64,000 nt of DNA from Actinomycetota bacterium (lineage in GTDB: Bacteria > Actinomycetota > Actinomycetes > Nanopelagicales > Nanopelagicaceae). The stretch is from contig CANBSP010000005.1 of assembly GCA_947372165.1 (NCBI GenBank), forward strand, positions 38,321-102,320, in the 5' to 3' direction. The translations under genes and the position numbers were made by a program. This document shows, piece by piece, positions 26,127 to 34,343 of this stretch. Position 1 is the stretch's first letter; each line of letters opens with the position of its first letter. The notes under the pieces were generated by a model, which had not been told where the DNA came from, did not search any database, and was given only the letters and a program-made list of their open reading frames with translations.

Positions 26127-26945
26127 ATGAAGCTCGGTTATCAGACCATCACATGGGGTGGAGTTGTTGGACAGGCACAAGGCGTCACCTCTGTGAAAGA
26201 TCTTTTCTATCAGACATATGGCAATACCGAAAAGGCAGTCCAGGACATTGCAAGTGTTGGCTATGAGGGTATTGAAATCTTCGATGGCAACCTCGCTGAA
26301 TATGCCAGCAAACCTGAGGAGTTTAAGGCGCTCTTGGCGAAGAACAACATCACTCTCGTCAGTGTCTACACTGGAGCAAATTTCATCTACGACGAAATCC
26401 TCGATGATGAATTCCACAAAATTGGTAAGGCGATAGAGCTCGCCAAGCAATTTGGCGCAATTAACCTCATTGTTGGCGGCGGAGCACAACGCGCCTCGGG
26501 AATTCGCGAAAGTGATTACCAGAAGCTAGCAACCCAACTCGATCGTGTCACAGACCTTGCAGCTGCAGCCGGTCTTACCGCCTGCTTCCATCCACATCTT
26601 TCAACGATTGTCGAAGGACCTGAACAACTTGCCAAGGTTATGAAGATCTCCAAGATTGCCTTCTGCCCAGACACAGCGCACCTTGCTGCTGGCGGTGGAG
26701 ATCCTGCTGCACTGATCCGACAGTATCCAGATCGTGTACGCCACGTTCACCTTAAAGATTTTCGCAAGGACCCGTTTGCATTCCTTCCACTCGGTAAGGG
26801 CGAACTTAACTTCACAGACATCTTCTCCGCTCTCAAAGAGGTCAACTATCAAGGCTGGGCTGTAGTCGAGCTGGATGGGTACGACGGAGATCCGAAGGAG
26901 GCAGCAGCAATAAGCATGAAGTTCATCAAAGAACATCTTGGTTGA
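26127..26945 (+). CDS. Sugar phosphate isomerase/epimerase-like TIM-barrel enzyme (first copy)
   Basis: A 272-residue AP_endonuc_2 / xylose-isomerase-like TIM barrel, a fold used by inosose dehydratases, ketose epimerases and keto-sugar lyases. ATG 26127 has AAGGGAG (26114-26120) six bases upstream. Likely metal ligands occur in strand ends: VGYEGIEIF, ACFHPHL, FCPDTAH, VRHVHLKD and WAVVELDG. It is the first gene of the ROK-controlled operon with an ABC importer and two Gfo/Idh dehydrogenases. It probably acts on an oxidised (keto) sugar or inosose. The exact reaction cannot be fixed from sequence. Confidence 0.85.
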   Translation: MKLGYQTITWGGVVGQAQGVTSVKDLFYQTYGNTEKAVQDIASVGYEGIEIFDGNLAEYASKPEEFKALLAKNNITLVSVYTGANFIYDEILDDEFHKIGKAIELAKQFGAINLIVGGGAQRASGIRESDYQKLATQLDRVTDLAAAAGLTACFHPHLSTIVEGPEQLAKVMKISKIAFCPDTAHLAAGGGDPAALIRQYPDRVRHVHLKDFRKDPFAFLPLGKGELNFTDIFSALKEVNYQGWAVVELDGYDGDPKEAAAISMKFIKEHLG

Positions 26946-26995
26946 GTAAGACGAAATACCTTCAAAAAACAATCACCACCTAACAAGGAGAAATA

Positions 26996-28144
26996 ATGAC
27001 ATCTATCAAAAAGAAGGCACTTGTTGTCGCTGCGGCTCTCGCAGTTTCATCATTCGCCTCTATTAATGCAGTATCAGCTGCTCAGACAGCTAGCCAGATT
27101 GCTAAGGCCGGCCTTGCTGAGCTTGCATCAGGAAAGGTCTATTCGACTGGCCCTGCCGGAGAAGCCGCTGCAGCAGCAGAGTCTCTGACCTTCACACCAG
27201 CTGAGCTCACAAAGCTCAAGGCTATGAATGCCACCGCTGCTATTGCACTTCACCTCACTTCAGATTGGACCAGCGGACAACTCGCTGGCCTCAAGAAGGA
27301 GTTCGCAGTTTTGGGCATCACTATCGTCGGAACTACACAGGCGGATTTCAAGGCCGATACTCAGGTTTCACAGATTCAGACATTGATGGCTAAGAAGCCT
27401 TCAGTGCTTATCTCGATTCCTGTTGATAGCCAAGCAGAGGCATCAGCATATAAGGCTGTTGCAGCTGCAGGAACAAAGATCGTCTTCATGGATAACGTTG
27501 CAAATGGCATGGTCGCTGGCAAGGATTACATCTCAGTTGTCTCTGCAGATAACTATGCAAACGGTGCAGCTTCTGCTTACCTTCTTGGTAAGGCACTCAA
27601 TGGCAAGGGAACAATCGCAACCATCCACCACGCAGCTGATTTCTGGGTAACAAAGCAGCGTTGGAACGGTTTCAAGGAGACAATCACCTCTAAGTTCCCT
27701 GGAATCAAGATTGTTGATGACAAGGGTATCTCTGGACCAGATTTCGCTGGCGATGCACAAGCTGCAGCAACTGCGATCTTGACTAAGTATCCAAAGATCA
27801 ACGCAATCTGGGCTGTTTGGGATACACCAGCTGAAGGTGTTATGGCTGCACTTCGTGCCGCAGGAAACACAACAACAGTCATCGCTACTGAAGACTTGGG
27901 TGCAAACGTTGCAATCTCACTCGCTAAGGGTGGACCAGTCGTCGGCCTTGGGGCACAGCGTCCATACGATGCAGGTGTTGCAGAAGCAAAGCTTGCTGCA
28001 TACGGATTGCTCGGAAAGACTGCTCCTATCTACGTTGCGATGCCAGCTCTAGCTGTGGATCACAACGGAGTACTCGCTGCATGGCGTACGGTTTATTCCG
28101 CTGCACCATCAGATGCACTTCGCAAGTCATTCAAAGTCAGCTAA
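26996..28144 (+). CDS. Sugar ABC transporter substrate-binding protein (RbsB/CUT2 type)
   Basis: A periplasmic-binding-protein type 1 domain protein of 382 residues that captures a monosaccharide-like substrate for the RbsA/RbsC-type proteins downstream. AAGGAG (26985-26990) precedes ATG 26996. The signal peptide (MTSIKKKALVVAAALAVSS to VSAA) is type I; no cysteine for lipid attachment exists near the cleavage site. Codon use is narrow, as in the other binding protein, which suggests strong expression. A 15-bp hairpin follows the stop. Confidence 0.92.
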   Translation: MTSIKKKALVVAAALAVSSFASINAVSAAQTASQIAKAGLAELASGKVYSTGPAGEAAAAAESLTFTPAELTKLKAMNATAAIALHLTSDWTSGQLAGLKKEFAVLGITIVGTTQADFKADTQVSQIQTLMAKKPSVLISIPVDSQAEASAYKAVAAAGTKIVFMDNVANGMVAGKDYISVVSADNYANGAASAYLLGKALNGKGTIATIHHAADFWVTKQRWNGFKETITSKFPGIKIVDDKGISGPDFAGDAQAAATAILTKYPKINAIWAVWDTPAEGVMAALRAAGNTTTVIATEDLGANVAISLAKGGPVVGLGAQRPYDAGVAEAKLAAYGLLGKTAPIYVAMPALAVDHNGVLAAWRTVYSAAPSDALRKSFKVS

Positions 28145-28173
28145 TTACCTAACTCGATAGCCGCTTGATTATC

Positions 28174-28210
28174 AGTCATCTGCCACCACCGAAAATGGTG
28201 GCAGATGACT
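28174..28210 (+). terminator. Intercistronic hairpin after the second binding-protein gene
   Basis: AGTCATCTGCCACCA (28174-28188) pairs perfectly with TGGTGGCAGATGACT (28196-28210): a 15-bp stem with a 7-nt loop. No T-run follows. It stands in the same place as the hairpin after the CUT1 binding protein, between a binding-protein gene and the rest of the operon, and likely stabilises the upstream mRNA or attenuates downstream expression. Confidence 0.7.
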
Positions 28211-28247
28211 CAATCACTCCACACCACACTACTTTTAAGGGAAAAAG

Positions 28248-29423
28248 ATGAAAAAAATAAATGTCGCACTCATTGGTGCAGGGTTCATGGGTAAGGCCCA
28301 CTCTCTTGCCTACGTTGCTATGCCTATGTTTTTTCATCCGGCACCGGCATACCCAGTTCGTAAGACCATCGTTGATGTGAACGATGCAGTGGCAGCTGAG
28401 GCTGCAATTCGTTTTGGATTTGAAAAGAGTTCCGGTGACTGGCGTTCAGTCATTGAAGATCCCGAGATCGACATCATTGATATTGCAACACCTAATCACC
28501 TCCACGCTGAGATCGCTATTGCAGCGGCAGCGGCTGGCAAGCACATTATTTCCGAGAAGCCACTAGCCCGAAACGGTGCTGAGGCTAAGACCATGTATGA
28601 CGCAGTGAAAAACGCTGGCATTGTCCATATGGTGGCATTTAACTATCGCCGTACACCAGCTGTTGCACTTGCTAAGAAGTACATTGAAGAGGGCGCGATC
28701 GGTGAGATCATGAACTTCCGTGGAACATATCTGCAGGATTGGTCGGCAGATCCAGATGGCCCACTCTCATGGCGTTTCCAGAAGGCTATTGCCGGTTCTG
28801 GATCCCTTGGTGATATCGGGACACACGTTGTAGATATGGCTCGTTACCTCTGTGGTGAAATCACACAGGTCAATACCCAACTCAAAACCTGGGTTACAAC
28901 TCGTCCAGTGCAGAGCGGAACAGTAGACAAGCTTGGAACGGGTGCTAAAAATGCTGATGCACCACGCGCCGCCGTCGATGTCGATGATGAAGTGCTCTCA
29001 CTTCTTGAATTTGAAAACGGCGCCATTGGTTCACTTGAGGCGACACGAAATGCTCATGGTCGAAATAACTTCCTCACCTTTGAAATCCATGGCTCACTTG
29101 GCTCGATCTACTTCAACTATGAGCGTCGCGATGAGCTCCAGGTAGCTTTTGCTAAGGATCAGGGCGATCGCAAGGGATTCCGCACCGTCTACACCGGCCC
29201 AGCGCACCCATATGGTGAAGGTCTATGGCCTATCCCAGCGCTTGGCATCGGTTATGGTGAGACAAAGATCATTGAAGCCTACGATTTCATCAAGGCGATC
29301 GTAGAAGGTGGCGAAGTATCGCCAAACTTCAAGGATGGCTACCAGATCAACCTGATCGCTGATGCGATGGCTGATTCAGCAGCAAAGCGATCTTGGGTCA
29401 GCGTTCCACGCGTTACTGACTAA
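28248..29423 (+). CDS. Gfo/Idh/MocA family oxidoreductase (first in operon)
   Basis: An NAD(P)-dependent sugar dehydrogenase of 391 residues. The Rossmann motif is ALIGAGFMGKAHS, the catalytic lysine is in EKPLA, and the Asp/His pair lies in GSLGDIGTHVVDMA. The C-terminal domain has the usual open beta-sheet. AAGGG precedes ATG 28248. Size and neighbourhood (two dehydrogenases plus two TIM-barrel enzymes and a CUT2 importer) resemble keto-sugar pathways such as levoglucosan breakdown, where one such enzyme oxidises C3 of the anhydrosugar. Inositol dehydrogenase is the main alternative. Confidence 0.88.
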   Translation: MKKINVALIGAGFMGKAHSLAYVAMPMFFHPAPAYPVRKTIVDVNDAVAAEAAIRFGFEKSSGDWRSVIEDPEIDIIDIATPNHLHAEIAIAAAAAGKHIISEKPLARNGAEAKTMYDAVKNAGIVHMVAFNYRRTPAVALAKKYIEEGAIGEIMNFRGTYLQDWSADPDGPLSWRFQKAIAGSGSLGDIGTHVVDMARYLCGEITQVNTQLKTWVTTRPVQSGTVDKLGTGAKNADAPRAAVDVDDEVLSLLEFENGAIGSLEATRNAHGRNNFLTFEIHGSLGSIYFNYERRDELQVAFAKDQGDRKGFRTVYTGPAHPYGEGLWPIPALGIGYGETKIIEAYDFIKAIVEGGEVSPNFKDGYQINLIADAMADSAAKRSWVSVPRVTD

Positions 29424-29485
29424 CTACCCCCAAGAACATTCAAGTATCCGTAAGAAGTAATCGACATTAGGAGGAGGTGAGTTCC

Positions 29486-30985
29486 ATGAATACCGTTGAG
29501 ATGAGAAATATCAATAAGTCATTCTTTGGAACTCGCGTCCTCAAAGATGTGAACTTCAGTGTTCGACCAGGTGAAGTCCATGCCTTGGCGGGCGAAAACG
29601 GAGCGGGTAAGTCAACCTTGATGAAGATCTTGCAAGGCGTTTATAGTATGGATGCTGGTGAGATCTCTGTCGCAGGCGCCCCAGTTCAGATTCATTCATT
29701 CCAAGACGCGCAGCGCCATGGAATCGGAATGGTTTTCCAGGAATTTTCATTAATTCCTGAACTTACCGTTGCACAAAATATTTTTCTTAACCGTGAGCCA
29801 AAGAATAAAGCGCATCTCATCGCTGACCGTGACTCCGTATCGCGGGCACGAGATGTATTAAAGAGTGTCGGTATTGAGATTGATGTAAATTCTAAAGTCT
29901 CATCGCTCAGCCGGGCTTATCAGCAACTCACTGAGATCGCTAAAGCGATCGCTGCCGATGCCAAGATCTTAATTCTTGATGAACCAACCGCATCCCTTGC
30001 AAAGCATGAGGTGGATGCGCTCTTTAAAGTCCTCAAGCAGCTGACAGCTTCAGGTGTCTCTATCATCTACATCAGTCACCGTATGGATGAGATCTACCAA
30101 ATCTGCGATCGCATCACCATTCTTCGCGATGGAAGTCTTGTCGCCACCGAATCTTTAGCCAATATCAGTGCACAAGAAGTCATCGCGCACATTACCGGCC
30201 GTAAAGATGTTGAAATGCTCTCTCATGATGGCCGCCACATCGATCGTGCATCAGTACCAACGCTCAAGGTCGAGAATCTCTCATCTGGCCATCGTGTAAA
30301 AGACGTCTCCTTTGATCTCTATAAGGGTGAAATACTTGGCTTTGCAGGCCTTATGGGTAGTGGCCGGACAGAGATCCTGCGCACCATCTTTGGGCTGGAT
30401 AAGAAGTCAGCAGGCAAACTCTTCCTTGAAGGAAGAGAAGTCTCGATCAAGAACCCACGGGATGCGAAAAATTCGGGCTTGGCATTTATCCCTGAAGATC
30501 GCCGTCGCCAAGGCTTGGTCATGGAGCATTCGATCTCCGCCAATATTCTTGCGGCAAACCTTGAAAAGCTCTCTCATCTGAGCTTCCTGAACTTCAACAA
30601 AATCGATCAATATTCTGCCACGGCTATCACTGACTTTGAGATTCGCCCGCCTGAGGCCAATCGCCAGGTAAAGCTGCTCTCTGGAGGCAATCAGCAGAAG
30701 GTTGTTATTGCGAAGTGGGTAGCGACAAACCCATCGATTATCTTGATGGATGAACCAACGGTTGGGGTAGATATTGGAACCAAGGTTGAAATCATGAAGT
30801 TAGTCCGCTCACTTGCTGCACGAGGAAATTCCATCATTCTTATTTCATCAGAACTGCCAGAGTTGCTGGGAGTCTGTGATCGAATCCTGATTATTAAAAA
30901 TGGCGAAATTCGTGATGCTCTTGAGCGTCATGAAATACGAGACGAAGACCACCTCCAACTCATGGTGCAAGGGATAAACGCATGA
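29486..30985 (+). CDS. Sugar ABC transporter ATP-binding protein (RbsA/MglA type)
   Basis: A tandem ATPase with two nucleotide-binding domains in 499 residues. The first has Walker A GENGAGKST, signature LSRAYQQL and Walker B ILILDEPTA. The second has the degenerate Walker A usual for this family (GLMGSGRTE), signature LSGGNQQK and Walker B IILMDEPT. ATG 29486 is preferred because GAGGAGG (29471-29477) lies 8 bases upstream; an in-frame GTG at 29477 overlaps that site. It overlaps the permease gene by 4 bp and energises import by the CUT2 system. Confidence 0.94.
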   Translation: MNTVEMRNINKSFFGTRVLKDVNFSVRPGEVHALAGENGAGKSTLMKILQGVYSMDAGEISVAGAPVQIHSFQDAQRHGIGMVFQEFSLIPELTVAQNIFLNREPKNKAHLIADRDSVSRARDVLKSVGIEIDVNSKVSSLSRAYQQLTEIAKAIAADAKILILDEPTASLAKHEVDALFKVLKQLTASGVSIIYISHRMDEIYQICDRITILRDGSLVATESLANISAQEVIAHITGRKDVEMLSHDGRHIDRASVPTLKVENLSSGHRVKDVSFDLYKGEILGFAGLMGSGRTEILRTIFGLDKKSAGKLFLEGREVSIKNPRDAKNSGLAFIPEDRRRQGLVMEHSISANILAANLEKLSHLSFLNFNKIDQYSATAITDFEIRPPEANRQVKLLSGGNQQKVVIAKWVATNPSIILMDEPTVGVDIGTKVEIMKLVRSLAARGNSIILISSELPELLGVCDRILIIKNGEIRDALERHEIRDEDHLQLMVQGINA

Positions 30986-31920
30986 AGATCAAGACACCAA
31001 CTCGCTTCGATTGGCGCGCCAGCTTTATTTACTGGATGTTCGCGCTGATCTTCCTCTTCTTTGCAGTGCTCCTGCATAACGATGGCTTCCTTGGTCCCAA
31101 CAACTTATTGAATATCTTCCGCCAGACGGCGACAATCTCGGTGATGGCTGTTGCGATGACCTTAGTTATTGCCTGTGCCGAAATTGATCTTTCGATCGGC
31201 GGGGTTGCCGGTCTCTCCTCTGTCGTTGTCGCGATCACAATTCGTGATCACGGCGCAATCGCAGGTGTATGTGCAGGAATAGGGGTAGGGCTGCTTGTGG
31301 GAGCAGCAAATGGTCTCCTCGTATCACGGATAGGAATACCTAGTTTCCTCGTGACACTTGGAATGCAAGGAGTGGCTGTCGGAACAGCAGCCCTCATTAC
31401 CGACTATGCCCCTATTCCAATTCTCAACGATGGCTTCAATCGAATCTTCGGTTCGGGCTCTATCGGAAAGTTTCCTAGTGTGATCTTTTGGAGCTTTAGC
31501 GCAGTCCTTATTGGTTGGGTCACTTTGACTCGCACCACATTGGGTCGTCGTATCCTTGCAACAGGTGGAAACCGTGATGCCGCTGAATTCAACGGTATCG
31601 ATACCAAGCGCATCAAGTTCACCGTTCTTCTTATCTCATCGACCGTTGCTGCGATCGCAGGCATGATCTATGCCGGTCGTCTGCAAACCGGGCGGTATGA
31701 GTGGGGAACAGGCGATGAGCTCTCGGCGATCGCTGCCGTAATCCTTGGCGGAACAAGCCTCTTTGGCGGTGGCGGAACAATCATCGGCACCCTCTTTGGC
31801 GCACTCCTCGTTGGCTTAATCAACAACGGCTTGATCTTGGCAGGCTTGCCAGTAAGTGAACAACAAATTATCCGCGGCCTCATCATTATTTTGGCTGTTG
31901 CCCTAGCGAAGAAGAAGTAG
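30982..31920 (+). CDS. Sugar ABC transporter permease (RbsC/CUT2 type)
   Basis: A BPD_transp_2 family permease of 312 residues with about nine to ten hydrophobic segments. Family features include ACAEIDLSIGG near the N-terminal third, and GGNRDAAEFNGI and AAVILGGTSLFGG in the second half. The start overlaps the ATPase stop by 4 bp. It forms the channel through which the sugar bound by the RbsB-like protein enters the cell. Confidence 0.93.
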   Translation: MKIKTPTRFDWRASFIYWMFALIFLFFAVLLHNDGFLGPNNLLNIFRQTATISVMAVAMTLVIACAEIDLSIGGVAGLSSVVVAITIRDHGAIAGVCAGIGVGLLVGAANGLLVSRIGIPSFLVTLGMQGVAVGTAALITDYAPIPILNDGFNRIFGSGSIGKFPSVIFWSFSAVLIGWVTLTRTTLGRRILATGGNRDAAEFNGIDTKRIKFTVLLISSTVAAIAGMIYAGRLQTGRYEWGTGDELSAIAAVILGGTSLFGGGGTIIGTLFGALLVGLINNGLILAGLPVSEQQIIRGLIIILAVALAKKK

Positions 31921-31931
31921 GAATTGAAGTG

Positions 31932-33044
31932 ATGAGTACTAATACCTTCTCCCGCACAGAGAGAGAGCAGACGCGAGTGGCGACATTAAATGCCGGCATT
32001 ATCGGACTTGGCTTTATCGGTGAAGTTCACGCTCGTGCGATCCGCGCCAATGGCCATAACCTACGCGCAGTCTCAGCGGCAAATATTGATATCGCGCGCG
32101 ATGGTGCCCAGAAAGTTGGCGCAGAGTTTGCTGTGACGACAGAGGCGATGATGAGTGATCCTGAGATTGATGTCATCCACATCTGCACGCCCAATATCTT
32201 CCACGCAGAGCTTGCCACGCTCGCACTTCAGAATGGCAAGCATGTTATTTGTGAGAAGCCGCTTGCAATCTCAGTAGCGGATGCCCAGCGCCTGACTGAA
32301 TTAGCACACGAGAAGAAGCTCGTTGCAACCGTTCCCTTTATCTACCGTTACTACCCAACAGTTCGTGATGCGAGAGCACGCCTGGCCGCATCTGATTTCG
32401 CCCCTCACTTGCTCCACGGTTACTACCTGCAAGATTGGCTTGCATCAGATGAGGTGGAGAACTGGCGTATCGATCCTAAGCTGGGCGGTCCATCACGCGC
32501 CTTTGGCGATATTGGAGTGCATTGGGTAGATCTCATCGAGTTCGTGACAGGCCAGCGCATCACTCGCCTCAATGCTCAACTCATGCGTGTCTTTGAATCT
32601 CGCTCGGATGCTCCATCAGTAGGGACCGAAGATGGCGCAACGATCATCTTTGAGACTAATACTGGTGCTCAAGGCTCACTTGTACTCTCTCAAGTCTCTG
32701 CTGGCCGCAAGAATAAATTGTGGTTCTCTGTTGAAGGCCATGGCTACTCCTACGTCTTTGACCAAGAGAATCCTGATTCACTCTGGCAAGGTGGAGTTGA
32801 TGTGAACTCCACCTTCATGCGTGGTTCAGCAAGTGAAGGCGCATCCCGCTTCTCCATCCTGCCGGCCGGCCACCCTCAGGGCTATCAAGATTGCTTTAAT
32901 GCTTTCATCGCAGATACCTACAGCGCGATCTCTTCCGGGGAGAGTGATGGCTTGCCTCGTTTTGCCGATGGTCTGCGGGCAGCCAGACTTACCGCTGCTG
33001 TCCTAGAATCAGCGAAGACACAACAGTGGGTGGAGGTTCGATGA
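31932..33044 (+). CDS. Gfo/Idh/MocA family oxidoreductase (second in operon)
   Basis: A second NAD(P)-dependent dehydrogenase of the operon, 370 residues. The Rossmann motif is IIGLGFIGEVHARA, the catalytic lysine is in EKPLA, and the Asp/His pair is in FGDIGVHWVDLIE. ATG 31932 follows AGGA (31919-31922); an in-frame GTG lies one codon upstream. The pairing with another Gfo/Idh enzyme suggests that one oxidises a sugar hydroxyl and the other reduces the keto product after rearrangement. Direction and substrate are inferred only. Confidence 0.88.
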   Translation: MSTNTFSRTEREQTRVATLNAGIIGLGFIGEVHARAIRANGHNLRAVSAANIDIARDGAQKVGAEFAVTTEAMMSDPEIDVIHICTPNIFHAELATLALQNGKHVICEKPLAISVADAQRLTELAHEKKLVATVPFIYRYYPTVRDARARLAASDFAPHLLHGYYLQDWLASDEVENWRIDPKLGGPSRAFGDIGVHWVDLIEFVTGQRITRLNAQLMRVFESRSDAPSVGTEDGATIIFETNTGAQGSLVLSQVSAGRKNKLWFSVEGHGYSYVFDQENPDSLWQGGVDVNSTFMRGSASEGASRFSILPAGHPQGYQDCFNAFIADTYSAISSGESDGLPRFADGLRAARLTAAVLESAKTQQWVEVR

Positions 33045-33961
33045 AGCTCGGTTTTCTAACCGCCTGTCTTCCTAAGTTATCGCTGGAAGAGATTGCTGAT
33101 TGGGCTGTAGCCCAAGGGTATGAAGCCCTTGAAGTCGCGGCATGGCCAGATCTTGGAGACCGCCCCTTTGTTGCGACCCACCTCAATGTTGAAACCTTTG
33201 GCACACAAGATGTTGCTCGCGTTAAAGAGATCTTCACCTCACGCGGCCTCACACTCTCATCTATCGCCTTCTATGACAACAACTTGCACCCAGATCTGGA
33301 AGAACGGAGAAAGATCAATCAGCATGTGATGCGCTGTATTGATGCTGCAGCACTCCTGGGCGTTGAATCGGTCGGAACATTTGTGGGCCGCGACTGGAAT
33401 AAGACCGTTGCCGAGAATCTCACGATGGCAGAAGAGGTCTTCAAGCCACTTGTTGCGCATGCAACGATGCAGAATGTAAAGATTATTATTGAGAACTGTG
33501 TCATGGAGGGCTGGCATCCCGATGGCTATCCAGGCAATCTCGCCTACTCACCAGAGCTGTGGGAGTGGATGTTTGGACTTGGCCTTTATCTGAACTACGA
33601 CCCATCACATTTGATCTGGATGGGTATAGATCCCATTGAGGCAATCAAGCCCTATATCGATCGCGTTATTCACGCTCAAGCAAAAGATATTGAAGTATTT
33701 CCAGAGAAGCGAAACTTCTTTGGTTATCCTGGCAAAGCAGTAGTGCGCGAGAACCCATGGGATGTTGGTTGGTGGCGTTATCGTGTACCTGGTCTTGGTG
33801 AAGTGAATTGGAAGAAGTTGATCGACGTGATGTATGAAGGCGGATTTAATGGAACGCTCTCCGTTGAACATGAAGATCCTATTTGGGGTGGCACTGAAGA
33901 GAATGTGAAGGTTGGTCTAGAGATCGCTTTCACCACCTTACGTCCTCATATTATTAAATAA
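33041..33961 (+). CDS. Sugar phosphate isomerase/epimerase-like TIM-barrel enzyme (second copy)
   Basis: A 306-residue AP_endonuc_2-type TIM barrel that is clearly distinct from the first copy. ATG 33041 overlaps the upstream stop (ATGA) and has GGAGG (33032-33036). Likely metal and substrate residues occur in YEALEVAAWP, IIIENCVMEGWHPDG, LNYDPSHLIW, VIHAQAKDIE and LSVEHEDPIW. The last glutamate is typical of epimerase and lyase members. With the first barrel and two dehydrogenases it makes a four-enzyme sugar conversion set. Confidence 0.87.
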   Translation: MKLGFLTACLPKLSLEEIADWAVAQGYEALEVAAWPDLGDRPFVATHLNVETFGTQDVARVKEIFTSRGLTLSSIAFYDNNLHPDLEERRKINQHVMRCIDAAALLGVESVGTFVGRDWNKTVAENLTMAEEVFKPLVAHATMQNVKIIIENCVMEGWHPDGYPGNLAYSPELWEWMFGLGLYLNYDPSHLIWMGIDPIEAIKPYIDRVIHAQAKDIEVFPEKRNFFGYPGKAVVRENPWDVGWWRYRVPGLGEVNWKKLIDVMYEGGFNGTLSVEHEDPIWGGTEENVKVGLEIAFTTLRPHIIK

Positions 33962-33992
33962 GAGAAGATCAAGTAAAAGGAAAAGAGATCTC

Positions 33993-34283
33993 ATGTCTGA
34001 ATTTCATATGGTTGCCAGGTTTGAGGCTGCTCCAGGCAAGCGTGAAGAGCTCATCGCGCGTCTGAAGGCGATGGAGATTGCCACACAAGGTGAGCCAGGT
34101 TGCCTCTATTACATTCTCAACGTAGACCGAGATAATCCAGATATCTTCTACTTCAGAGAGGGTTGGACTGGCCCAGAAGCGCTTGCCCAACACGATAAGA
34201 CTCCCCATGTGATGGCGATCCGTGAATCTGAGAAAGAGCTCACCGCAAACGGCATCAGCGTCAGCTTCATGCACGCTCTCTAA
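33993..34283 (+). CDS. ABM-domain (antibiotic biosynthesis monooxygenase-like) small protein
   Basis: A 96-residue dimeric alpha/beta-barrel protein similar to putative quinol monooxygenases of the YgiN type. It shows the family pattern FEAAPGKREELIARL, then EPGCLYYILN and FREGWTGPEALAQHDKTPH. AAAGGAAAAGAG just upstream gives the ribosome site. It ends the ROK-controlled operon and may detoxify or convert a by-product, but no function is proven for most such proteins. Confidence 0.82.
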   Translation: MSEFHMVARFEAAPGKREELIARLKAMEIATQGEPGCLYYILNVDRDNPDIFYFREGWTGPEALAQHDKTPHVMAIRESEKELTANGISVSFMHAL

Positions 34284-34343
34284 CTCCCACTTCGCCTAAT
34301 TTTTGGTATGAGCCCCTGGTGAGGGCTGTAAACTTCACCTCTC

